From DXYV01 sp045543215 (GTDB lineage Bacteria > Bacillota > Clostridia > Oscillospirales > Oscillospiraceae), in NCBI GenBank assembly GCA_045543215.1, contig JAZQMD010000111.1:1-11955 (forward strand): 11,955 nucleotides of DNA. The letters run 5' to 3'. Below, piece by piece: positions 1 through 5,920 of this stretch. The notes under the pieces are model-generated. The model searched no databases and was not told where the DNA came from. It saw only the letters and a list, made by a program, of their open reading frames with translations. The position numbers and the translations under genes are program-made. How positions within the stretch are numbered: the stretch's first letter is position 1; each line of letters begins with the position of its first letter.

Positions 1-845
1 AGAGAGGACTGAATCTTCTCCAGCATCAGCGCATCGTTATTTTGAATTAGCCGGGTCTGTGGCCCCATTTGGATGGATACCATGCGGGTAAGCTCCAGGT
101 CGTGAATTTTTTTCTCAAACCGGGCACACTGATTTGCAAAATCATTATAGGCCTGGGCATCCTCCTGAGTCCCCGACGTAGCGGCTTTCTTGCGCAGTTG
201 CTCCAGCTCACCGATACGGGCCCGCTCCAGCGCCTTCTTCCCGGCCAGAATATACATGGTAAGTTCTTTATAGTACTTGGTGTTGAGTTCATACATCTGA
301 TCGAGCATGGCGATATCCTTCATCAGGGTTACCTGGTGCTTTTCCAGCATGGCTGCAATCTTGTCTACATTGACCTCCGCCTTTTCATAGCTGGCCTTAA
401 GAGAGAGCGCCTCATTTTTCTTCTTCTGGAAAAAACCAAAAATACCGCTCTTTTCCGGCTCCCCAAAGGTTTTTAGCTCCACCACAAGGGAGGATAAATC
501 TTCTCCGATGGCGCCCAGATCCTTGGTTCGCACATTATTCAGAGCGTTTTCCGAAAAAGAAACGATGTTTTTCTGAGCGGCTGCACCGTACTGGAGCACT
601 ACATTGGAGTCCCGGATATCAATCTTTTGAGAAAATTCTTCCACCGTCTTGCGTTCACTTTGCGTAAGCTGGCTTTCGTCTAACTTGACCGCATTGGTAT
701 CTTGCTCCTTTTGGGCCGCAGCTGCCTCGTCCATGGTCAGGCCGGCATCCAAGGTAAGGCTTGGAATATCCGGCGTAGCAGCGGCGGCTGTCAGGGTAGG
801 CTCCAAGGTAAGCTCCGGAGTCATGTCCTTGTTGTCGGTCATCAT
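1..845 (-). CDS. telA: TelA/KlaA-family toxic anion resistance protein (3' end cut by window)
   Basis: About 281 N-terminal codons are visible, and the reading frame is open to the left edge, so the C-terminus is missing. The first ~55 residues are low-complexity and acidic/alanine-rich. The rest is highly charged and predicted mostly helical. Near the edge is the family signature around MVSIQMGPQTRLIQNND, which fits the TelA core (PQxRxIQxND). The start is ATG at 845 (a second ATG follows at 842), with the SD GGGAGG at 851-856, 5 nt upstream. Family members were named for tellurite resistance and are linked to cell-envelope and antimicrobial stress; their biochemical role is not settled. xpaC ends 21 nt upstream on the same strand, matching the xpaC-yaaN (TelA) pair of Bacillus subtilis, so the two are probably co-transcribed. 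Family assignment is firm; the molecular function is not. Confidence 0.9.
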   Translation of the reverse strand, partial: MMTDNKDMTPELTLEPTLTAAAATPDIPSLTLDAGLTMDEAAAAQKEQDTNAVKLDESQLTQSERKTVEEFSQKIDIRDSNVVLQYGAAAQKNIVSFSENALNNVRTKDLGAIGEDLSSLVVELKTFGEPEKSGIFGFFQKKKNEALSLKASYEKAEVNVDKIAAMLEKHQVTLMKDIAMLDQMYELNTKYYKELTMYILAGKKALERARIGELEQLRKKAATSGTQEDAQAYNDFANQCARFEKKIHDLELTRMVSIQMGPQTRLIQNNDALMLEKIQSS

Positions 846-866
846 ATTATCCTCCCTAAAATAAGA

Positions 867-1562
867 TCAGTTTTCTTCACTTTGAATGCTCATCCCGCCG
901 ATACCCTCTCGAGCCAGCATCTGCTCCATGACTTTAATATCAGTAGAAATATCCAAGGCCTCCTCTCCAAACAGGGCATCCAGTTGTTTGTCAAATGCGG
1001 TACAGATGGTTTGCATAATATCCTCCACCTTACCCTTGGTTCCGTCGATATTGCTCCCGGAAACCCCTGTGGCAGCCATACGGTCATAAGCGTTGAGCAA
1101 CTTGAGCGTGGTAGGCAGATAGTAGTTCATAAACCTTTGGATTTGGGGCAGCTTGGTCGGCTGAGCCTCCACCTGGGCAAAAATCTTTTTGGCGGTGGCC
1201 TCTAAACGGTCAATCTGGTTTGATATATTCTCATCTACAATGTTGTCATTCAGACGGCGCATCTCGCTTACAGCCCTGTCCCGCTCGTCCAGCAAAGCAT
1301 CCAGCTCTGGATTTCCAGTGGCCTTCTTCTCCGACTTGGTGGGCTCTGCTTTAACCTTCGCCGCCTTCGTCTCTTGAGCCTCCGGTGTAGTCCAACTGCG
1401 ATCTGGCCAAATAGCCTTCCCCAAAAACCACGTCGCTATAGACACGCCAGTAACCAGCAGATAGTCAGATAGGCGGTATAGCCTTCCAAACAGAGCCCAT
1501 CCCAGCCAAACTGCAGCCACAAGATAATAAGCCGACACTGATTTTTTCTTCACGGTCGCCAA
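867..1562 (-). CDS. xpaC: XpaC-family membrane protein (5-bromo-4-chloroindolyl phosphate hydrolysis family)
   Basis: The protein has 231 residues from the TTG at 1562. A lysine-rich N-terminus is followed by two hydrophobic segments (about residues 12-27 and 33-51), so it is probably membrane-anchored with a cytoplasmic C-terminal domain. A charged helical region follows (about 85-150). The hallmark FMNYYLPTTLKLLNAYDRM lies near residues 144-162 and is diagnostic of XpaC. The name comes from hydrolysis of X-phosphate by a B. subtilis clone; the true activity is unknown. I chose TTG because a perfect SD, AAGGAGG (1570-1576), sits 7 nt before it. An in-frame ATG at 1583 would add 7 residues, but it has no SD and lies only about 7 nt from the predicted transcription start. 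The gene is first in an operon with telA, 21 nt downstream. The family is clear; the start is probable. Confidence 0.88.
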   Translation of the reverse strand: MATVKKKSVSAYYLVAAVWLGWALFGRLYRLSDYLLVTGVSIATWFLGKAIWPDRSWTTPEAQETKAAKVKAEPTKSEKKATGNPELDALLDERDRAVSEMRRLNDNIVDENISNQIDRLEATAKKIFAQVEAQPTKLPQIQRFMNYYLPTTLKLLNAYDRMAATGVSGSNIDGTKGKVEDIMQTICTAFDKQLDALFGEEALDISTDIKVMEQMLAREGIGGMSIQSEEN

Positions 1563-1569
1563 GGCGTTT

Positions 1570-1576
1570 CCTCCTT
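1570..1576 (-). promoter_or_regulatory. Shine-Dalgarno site deciding the xpaC TTG start
   Basis: AAGGAGG on the minus strand lies 7 nt before TTG at 1562. It falls inside the longer reading frame that begins at ATG 1583, so the two starts are mutually informative. The site favours the shorter protein. Confidence 0.75.
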
Positions 1577-1596
1577 GTCCCATAGGTTTTTTCTAT

Positions 1597-1626
1597 ATTG
1601 TACCTCCCGGCACAGCCCCATGTCAA
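1597..1626 (-). promoter_or_regulatory. Sigma-A-type promoter of xpaC-telA
   Basis: On the minus strand, TTGACA (complement of 1621-1626) and TACAAT (complement of 1597-1602) are separated by 18 nt. The -35 is a full consensus match and the -10 matches at 5 of 6. Transcription should start near 1590, giving a leader of roughly 28 nt to the TTG at 1562. Confidence 0.75.
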
Positions 1627-1636
1627 GGAGGCAGAG

Positions 1637-1665
1637 TTGACTTTACCGGGCCGATTAGATAAAAT
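1637..1665 (+). promoter_or_regulatory. Sigma-A-type promoter of ilvA
   Basis: TTGACT (1637-1642) and TAAAAT (1660-1665) are separated by exactly 17 nt. Transcription should start near 1672, giving a short leader of about 33 nt, too short for a T-box or other large leader regulator. Its -35 lies only 10 bp from the -35 of the divergent xpaC promoter. Confidence 0.8.
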
Positions 1666-1704
1666 GAAACAATATCATCAGTAAAAGTAGGGAGACAGCT
1701 TTTC

Positions 1705-2922
1705 ATGGACATGATGACCCTTGACCAATTCAAAGCCGCACGCCAGGCGCTCAGTGGTGTGCTCCGGTCCACCAATCTGGTACACTCCCCCGCCTTTTCC
1801 AAAGCCACCGGGAACCAAGTTTATCTCAAGCCGGAGAATATGCAGATCACCGGCGCTTATAAGATCCGGGGGGCCTATTTCAAGATTAGCACCCTTACTG
1901 ATGCCCAGCGGAAAAAGGGACTTATCACTGCTTCTGCCGGCAACCACGCCCAGGGGGTGGCGTACGCCGCCCAGTCCACCGGAGTACGTGCTACGGTAGT
2001 CATGCCAACCACCACTCCCCTGGTGAAGGTAAACAACACCAAGGACTATGGGGCGGACGTGGTGCTGCATGGGGCCTCCTTTGACGATGCCGATGCCATG
2101 GCCCATCAGCTGGCCCAGGAAAACGGGATGACCTATGTGCCTCCCTTTAATGACCTGTCAGTGGCCACCGGACAGGGCACCATCGCCTATGAAATTTTTC
2201 AAGACCTTCCCGATGTTGAGGTAATTCTGGTTCCCATTGGTGGCGGTGGTCTGGCAGCAGGCATGTCCACTTTAGCCAAGCTCCTAAACCCCAATGTAAA
2301 GGTCATTGGCGTGGAACCCTCCGGGGCCGCCTGTATGAAGGCCAGCCTAAAGGCCGGTCGGGTAGTCACTTTAGATCAGGTCGATACCATTGCCGATGGC
2401 GTGGCGGTCAAAACCCCTGGGGATTTGATTTTTCCTTACATACAAAAAAATTTGGACGATATCATCACCATTGACGATGGTGAACTGGTAGATGCATTTC
2501 TGGATATGATGGAAAAACATAAGATGATTGTAGAAAATGCCGGCCTGCTCACTGTGGCTGCCCTCAGCCGCCTGAAGCCGGATGGGCGCAACGTGGTGAG
2601 CGTTCTTTCTGGCGGAAACATGGATGTGATTACCGTATCTTCCCTGGTGCAGCACGGACTGGTAAGCCGAGGCCGTGTGTTTACCTTCTCGGTACAGCTG
2701 CCCGACCGCCCCGGTGAATTGGTTAATGTAGCCCAGATCATAGCGGGGCAAAGCGGCAACATTATCCGACTGGAGCACAATCAATTTGTCAACCTCAACC
2801 GTCAGAGCGGTGTAGAGTTGAAGGTCACCCTAGAGGCCTTTGGTCATGGCCACAAGACAGACATATTGACCGCACTTACCAGCGCAGGATACAACGTGCA
2901 GGAGGTTTCCCCTACTCTGTAG
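1705..2922 (+). CDS. ilvA: Threonine ammonia-lyase (threonine dehydratase), PLP-dependent, single ACT domain
   Basis: This enzyme deaminates L-threonine to 2-oxobutanoate and ammonia, the first step toward isoleucine or of threonine catabolism. At 405 aa it matches the ~400-residue type with one C-terminal ACT domain, not the ~510-residue E. coli IlvA. Visible motifs are the PLP lysine K53 in AYKIRG, the substrate loop SAGNHAQG (77-84), the glycine-rich phosphate-binding loop GGGGL (179-183) and SGGN (302-305). Residues ~325-405 form the ACT regulatory domain (FSVQLPDRPGEL). The start at 1705 has the SD AGGGAGA at 1689-1695, 9 nt upstream; in-frame ATGs at 1711 and 1714 are less well placed. 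The gene is monocistronic by spacing, with its own promoter. Whether it serves biosynthesis or catabolism cannot be decided here, because no other branched-chain gene is nearby. Confidence 0.95.
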   Translation: MDMMTLDQFKAARQALSGVLRSTNLVHSPAFSKATGNQVYLKPENMQITGAYKIRGAYFKISTLTDAQRKKGLITASAGNHAQGVAYAAQSTGVRATVVMPTTTPLVKVNNTKDYGADVVLHGASFDDADAMAHQLAQENGMTYVPPFNDLSVATGQGTIAYEIFQDLPDVEVILVPIGGGGLAAGMSTLAKLLNPNVKVIGVEPSGAACMKASLKAGRVVTLDQVDTIADGVAVKTPGDLIFPYIQKNLDDIITIDDGELVDAFLDMMEKHKMIVENAGLLTVAALSRLKPDGRNVVSVLSGGNMDVITVSSLVQHGLVSRGRVFTFSVQLPDRPGELVNVAQIIAGQSGNIIRLEHNQFVNLNRQSGVELKVTLEAFGHGHKTDILTALTSAGYNVQEVSPTL

Positions 2923-3293
2923 CCCAGGCCTACCTCAGGTGTCATATCCACAGCTTTACCTGTCACCGCCTGTCTTAGCGTATTGGTTAAACCTATTGGG
3001 CCCACTACACCCCGGACACTCCTCAATTGCCGCCGGGAGGTACGCTCATTAGAGCGCGCCCCCAGCGGCTATCTCCAGTGCGGCACGCCGAACCGGGCCG
3101 TTGCGGACGACGTGAGCCAGGTGGGAGCAGGAACCCCATCCGCTGTCCCGTGGCGACTTCCGCTGATGCATCCTATGTGGAAGCAGTTCGTCCCGTGTCC
3201 CCCTTTTCCCTCTATCCTGGCAAAATCCTTTAAAGCGGACATGAAAAGAGTGCGAAACCCGTCTGGGTCCTCCCAAGAAAGGAATGATCCCTT
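2923..3293. other. 371-nt intergenic region between ilvA and rpe
   Basis: This GC-rich gap contains reading frames on both strands, but none looks like a protein. No rho-independent terminator with a T-tract is visible after ilvA. A small nested repeat lies at 2938-2970 (GGTG/CACC around ACAG/CTGT). Most of the gap (about 3014-3200) holds ordered inverted repeats, listed separately as a candidate structured RNA. The last ~20 nt hold the rpe SD AAAGGA (3278-3283). Confidence 0.7.
3014..3200 (+). ncRNA. Candidate structured RNA (unidentified)
   Basis: Paired segments nest in order. GGACAC (3014-3019) pairs with GTGTCC (3195-3200). TTGCC and CGGG (3027-3037) pair with CCCG and GGCGA (3147-3156) across a small internal loop. 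CAGCGG (3063-3068) pairs with CCGCTG (3140-3145), and CTCC (3073-3076) with GGAG (3124-3127). Two local hairpins branch off: CGCTC-ATTA-GAGCG (3043-3056) and CTTCCGC/GTGGAAG (3157-3163/3177-3183). I do not recognise it as tmRNA, RNase P RNA, SRP RNA, a T-box or a common riboswitch. 6S RNA, a raiA-type RNA or an rpe leader remain possible. The strand is inferred from the flanking genes. Some pairing is expected by chance in GC-rich DNA. Confidence 0.35.
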
Positions 3294-3938
3294 TTGATTA
3301 AAATTGCCCCCTCCATCCTCTCAGCCGATTTTTGCAATCTGGGTAGGGATCTCCAACGTATCCACAAGGCCGACTGGGTTCATGTGGATGTGATGGACGG
3401 AATGTTTGTATCCAATATTACACTTGGGGCACCGGTAGTTAAGTCCTTACGCGCCTATACCGATATGTTTTTAGATGTCCACCTGATGATCGAAAAGCCC
3501 GCCCGATATATCGATGCCTTTGCCCAGGCCGGGGCCAACCTGCTCTCCATCCATCTGGAGTCTGATATGCCCCCTGGTATTCAAGAGGCTCTGCATGCCA
3601 TGGCCCAAAACGGAGTGAAAAAAGGTATTGCACTAAGGCCAATTACCTCCCCTCAGGCGATCCTCCCTTATTTGGGGGAGCTGGACCTAGTGCTGGTCAT
3701 GACAGTAGAACCCGGCTTCGGTGGACAGGCCTTTTTAGAGCAACAGCTGGATACCATCCGTCAGATACGCCGTCTCATTGACCAATACAACCCCTCCTGC
3801 TATTTAGAGGTAGACGGGGGCATCAACCCGGTTACTGCAAAAAAAGCAGTCCAGGCTGGGGCCAATGTGCTGGTGGCCGGTTCGTCCGTCTATGGTGCAC
3901 CAGATATTGATGTGGCCATCGAGGCCTTGAGGGGCTGA
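3294..3938 (+). CDS. rpe: Ribulose-phosphate 3-epimerase
   Basis: This TIM-barrel enzyme interconverts D-ribulose 5-phosphate and D-xylulose 5-phosphate in the pentose phosphate pathway. At 214 aa the length is normal. All four expected metal/catalytic residues are present: H30 and D32 in HVDVMDG, H63 in DVHLM, and D174 in LEVDGG. The phosphate-binding loop region VEPGFGGQ (138-145) and a terminal VAGSSVYG are also intact. The start is TTG at 3294, preceded by the SD AAAGGA (3278-3283) with 10 nt spacing; an ATG at 3284 is out of frame. The common MDGHFVPN stretch reads MDGMFVSN here, a mild variation. In many Firmicutes rpe follows rsgA, but here it stands between ilvA and recR. No clear sigma-A promoter is visible immediately upstream. 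Confidence 0.95.
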   Translation: MIKIAPSILSADFCNLGRDLQRIHKADWVHVDVMDGMFVSNITLGAPVVKSLRAYTDMFLDVHLMIEKPARYIDAFAQAGANLLSIHLESDMPPGIQEALHAMAQNGVKKGIALRPITSPQAILPYLGELDLVLVMTVEPGFGGQAFLEQQLDTIRQIRRLIDQYNPSCYLEVDGGINPVTAKKAVQAGANVLVAGSSVYGAPDIDVAIEALRG

Positions 3939-4016
3939 TATCGCGCCTATATAAATCTGCTCCAACGGGGCTGCATTCCCCCATTTTCACAACTTACTCA
4001 CGGAGGTCCTTTCCCT

Positions 4017-4619
4017 ATGCAATACTTTCCCCCCGCTCTGGAAGCTCTGGTGGAGCAGTTCGCCCGCCTTCCCGGTATCGGGCGCAAATCCGCCCAGCGA
4101 CTGGCCTTCTTTGTCCTCACCCTTCCTGATGCTGATGCTGCCGCCTTCGCCGCAGCAATTACAACAGCTAAGCAGTCCATTTCCTGCTGTCCTGTGTGCC
4201 AAAACCTCACCGAGGGAGATGGGCCATGTCCCATCTGTATCAGTCACAGGCGAGATCAGTCCACCATTTGTGTGGTAGCCGATCCGAAGGATGTGATCGC
4301 CATGGAGCGCTCCCGGGAATACCAAGGGGCTTATCACGTGCTCCACGGGGTAATCTCCCCCATGAACCATGTAGGGCCTGACGACCTCCACATAAAAGAA
4401 CTGGTAGCACGGGTGGCTGGTGGTGGGGTAGTCGAAGTTATTATGGCCACCAATCCAGACACAGAGGGGGAAGCTACCGCCATGTATCTCTCCCGACTTC
4501 TCGCCCCCTTTCATGTGAAGGTTACCCGCCTTGCCTACGGCATCCCAGTAGGAAGCCATCTGGAATTTGCCGATGGTGCCACCCTCATGCGTGCCTTGGA
4601 GGGCCGCCGGGAAATGTAA
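4017..4619 (+). CDS. recR: Recombination mediator protein RecR
   Basis: RecR works with RecO and RecF to load RecA at gaps in damaged or stalled DNA. The 200-aa product has the full family layout: an N-terminal helix-hairpin-helix (LPGIGRKSAQRLAF, ~18-31), a four-cysteine zinc site (C58, C61, C71, C74), a Toprim domain (~82-175, with VVADPKD and ATNPDTEGEA), and a C-terminal tail with the conserved GIPVGSHLEFAD. The start ATG at 4017 has the SD GGAGGT (4002-4007), 9 nt upstream. It lies 78 nt after rpe on the same strand, so the two may share a transcript. The usual Firmicute partners dnaX and the YbaB-family gene are not next to it, so the common dnaX-ybaB-recR order is broken. Confidence 0.97.
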   Translation: MQYFPPALEALVEQFARLPGIGRKSAQRLAFFVLTLPDADAAAFAAAITTAKQSISCCPVCQNLTEGDGPCPICISHRRDQSTICVVADPKDVIAMERSREYQGAYHVLHGVISPMNHVGPDDLHIKELVARVAGGGVVEVIMATNPDTEGEATAMYLSRLLAPFHVKVTRLAYGIPVGSHLEFADGATLMRALEGRREM

Positions 4620-4629
4620 ACAGATCTTA

Positions 4630-4661
4630 AAAGACCTCCCCGCTGCAGCGGGGAGGTCTTT
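4630..4661. terminator. Bidirectional rho-independent terminator between recR and spoVT
   Basis: A perfect 14-bp stem (arm AAAGACCTCCCCGC) closes a TGCA tetraloop. On the plus strand it is followed by a T-rich stretch (TTTATCCCTTTT); on the minus strand the stem ends in CTTTT. It lies 10 nt past the recR stop and about 55 nt past the spoVT stop, so it can end both convergent transcripts. Confidence 0.88.
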
Positions 4662-4716
4662 ATCCCTTTTCGCGCTGTCTGCAAGTCTCTTACGTCCGCC
4701 GCGCCCAACCCTCTGT

Positions 4717-5256
4717 TTATGACTCCATATGCCTGCCCAAAAACAGGGCAATCGTTTGGGCCAACGCCAGATCAGTAGGTTCAGAGCGTCCGTCTCCCGC
4801 AGATGCCAGGGCTACACAGCCCAACACGTCTCCCTCCGCCATAATAGGAACTGCGGTACAAACAGTATATTTGTCCGAATCCGCACACAGGGGAATGGGA
4901 TCACCACCATCTCCCAACTGGTAGGTCTTGCGCTGTTCCATCAGCGTCTCCAGCGGGATTGACACACGTTTTTCTGCCAGCTCCCGCCGGGGAACTCCCC
5001 CCACCGCAATACAGCTGTCACGGTCGGTAATTACTGCAGCCAGTCCAGTTCCACGGCCCATGGCCTCGCACAACTGCCCAGCGAAATCGGATACACCACC
5101 CATCTGGGAGTACTTTCTAAAAATTACCCCACCGTCCTTATCTGTGAAAATTTCTAAGGGATCACCCTCTCGAATACGCAGCGTACGACGGATCTCCTTC
5201 GGGATCACAACGCGCCCTAGGTCATCAATTCGGCGCACGATACCTGTTGCCTTCAT
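4717..5256 (-). CDS. spoVT: Stage V sporulation protein T, AbrB-type transcription regulator
   Basis: SpoVT is a DNA-binding regulator acting in the developing forespore; in B. subtilis it tunes sigma-G-dependent genes and affects spore coat and germination. The 179-aa product has an N-terminal AbrB/SpoVT swapped-hairpin domain (residues 1-50: MKATGIVRRIDDLGRVVIPK, RRTLRIREGDPLEIF) and a C-terminal GAF domain (~55-179). The length is right for SpoVT and about twice that of AbrB or Abh. The start ATG at 5256 has the SD AGGAGG (5266-5271), 9 nt upstream. A sigma-G-like promoter precedes it, and an inverted repeat overlaps the SD. It lies directly downstream of the glycan operon on the same strand, and ends before the shared terminator with recR. 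Confidence 0.96.
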   Translation of the reverse strand: MKATGIVRRIDDLGRVVIPKEIRRTLRIREGDPLEIFTDKDGGVIFRKYSQMGGVSDFAGQLCEAMGRGTGLAAVITDRDSCIAVGGVPRRELAEKRVSIPLETLMEQRKTYQLGDGGDPIPLCADSDKYTVCTAVPIMAEGDVLGCVALASAGDGRSEPTDLALAQTIALFLGRHMES

Positions 5257-5268
5257 CTATGAATTCCT

Positions 5269-5309
5269 CCTGCGGCATTTGTTTCTTTGACAAAGATAGT
5301 ATCCGCAGG
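5269..5309 (-). promoter_or_regulatory. Inverted repeat overlapping the spoVT Shine-Dalgarno
   Basis: On the minus strand, CCTGCGG (complement of 5303-5309) is perfectly complementary to CCGCAGG (complement of 5269-5275). The second arm includes half of the spoVT SD AGGAGG. The 27-nt loop itself holds a small hairpin, TCTTT-GTC-AAAGA. The first arm lies upstream of the predicted transcription start (~5290), so only RNAs entering from the upstream operon would contain both arms. The repeat is seen directly; regulation is inferred. Confidence 0.45.
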
Positions 5310-5325
5310 TTTTTTCACCCTATGC
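5297..5325 (-). promoter_or_regulatory. Sigma-G-like promoter of spoVT
   Basis: On the minus strand, GCATA (complement of 5321-5325) fits the sigma-G -35 consensus GHATR. GATACTA (complement of 5297-5303) differs by one base from the -10 form CATACTA. The spacer is 17 nt, close to the usual 17-18. Transcription should begin near 5290, about 34 nt before the spoVT start. B. subtilis spoVT is known to be sigma-G dependent. Confidence 0.65.
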
Positions 5326-5386
5326 AAGTTGAAAATTGGAGGTGTCTGGAAATCTTGGTTTTTTCCCACAAAATCCAAAATAATTT

Positions 5387-5920
5387 TTAATTGCCCCACT
5401 CTGCTGCCAGAAGCGACAAAAGGTTGGAGTCCCACCATCGCCTGTCATAAAAATACTGCTGGCGCAGAACTCCATCCACTTTAAAGCCCAGTTTTTGATA
5501 TAATTTTAGCTTTTTGTCGTCAAATTCATAAATTTCTGTCCAAATTTTATTTAAATTTAATTCATGAAACGCATATTGAAAAAGCGTCTTACAGCTATCC
5601 TCTGCAAAACCATTCTCGTCAATGTAACTGTTTTTCCAACCGATATACAACGACAGATCCGCATGGCGGTGAACCCAATTTACATAGCACAAACCACAGC
5701 AGCCCAACAGTTCTTCTGTATCTTTTTTACGAATAGAGAACATGATTGTATTCGGATCATTTAAAACCCTTGTCTGATACCAATTTTCCTGATGCTCCAC
5801 ACTCAATTCCCGATATTCCCGAAAATACTTGCGGTATTCGGGATTGTTCCGCCACAGTCTAAGCTGCTCCAGATCCTCCCGGCAGACACTTTCCAATATG
5901 ATTAAGTTTCCTTGCAGCAC
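5387..5920 (-). CDS. GNAT-family N-acetyltransferase, PseH/RimJ-like
   Basis: This is a 177-aa acetyl-CoA-dependent transferase. It shows the RimJ/RimL-PseH pattern: LRLWRNNPE (~20-28), H and W in VEHQENWY (~42-49), the beta-4 region with LGCCGL, a glycine/acidic acetyl-CoA loop region (ENGFAED), and the C-terminal LYQKLGFKVDGVLRQQY. It starts with GTG at 5920, immediately after the TGA of neuB (5921-5923) with no gap, so translational coupling is likely. A GAGAGGA-type SD lies within the end of neuB. PseH acetylates the 4-amino group of a UDP-linked amino sugar in pseudaminic acid synthesis. Next to a NeuB-type synthase, a similar job on a nonulosonic acid precursor is a reasonable inference, but the exact substrate cannot be read. 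It is the last gene of the glycan operon. Confidence 0.85.
   Translation of the reverse strand: MLQGNLIILESVCREDLEQLRLWRNNPEYRKYFREYRELSVEHQENWYQTRVLNDPNTIMFSIRKKDTEELLGCCGLCYVNWVHRHADLSLYIGWKNSYIDENGFAEDSCKTLFQYAFHELNLNKIWTEIYEFDDKKLKLYQKLGFKVDGVLRQQYFYDRRWWDSNLLSLLAAEWGN

Noticed and set aside
2866..2895. TTGACC and TACAAC with an 18-nt spacer as a promoter for the downstream RNA candidate
   Set aside because: It lies inside the ilvA coding sequence, both elements are imperfect, and it is over 100 nt from the structured region.
3120..3163. Resemblance to a cobalamin riboswitch core (GCTGTCCCG followed by GGCGAC)
   Set aside because: The rest of the B12 consensus, including the order of the conserved boxes, is absent, and neither neighbour is a cobalamin gene.
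2983..3297. 104-codon plus-strand reading frame, and a 75-codon minus-strand frame at 3049-3276
   Set aside because: The composition is not protein-like, no domain is recognisable, there is no good SD, and they overlap dense inverted repeats.
3987..4751. 254-codon minus-strand reading frame opposite recR
   Set aside because: It runs antisense through recR, whose motifs are complete, and crosses the terminator hairpin.
5308..5369. Nine-base direct repeat GGTTTTTTC at 5308-5316 and 5357-5365
   Set aside because: It is short, dominated by a T-run, and appears only twice, so chance is a sufficient explanation.
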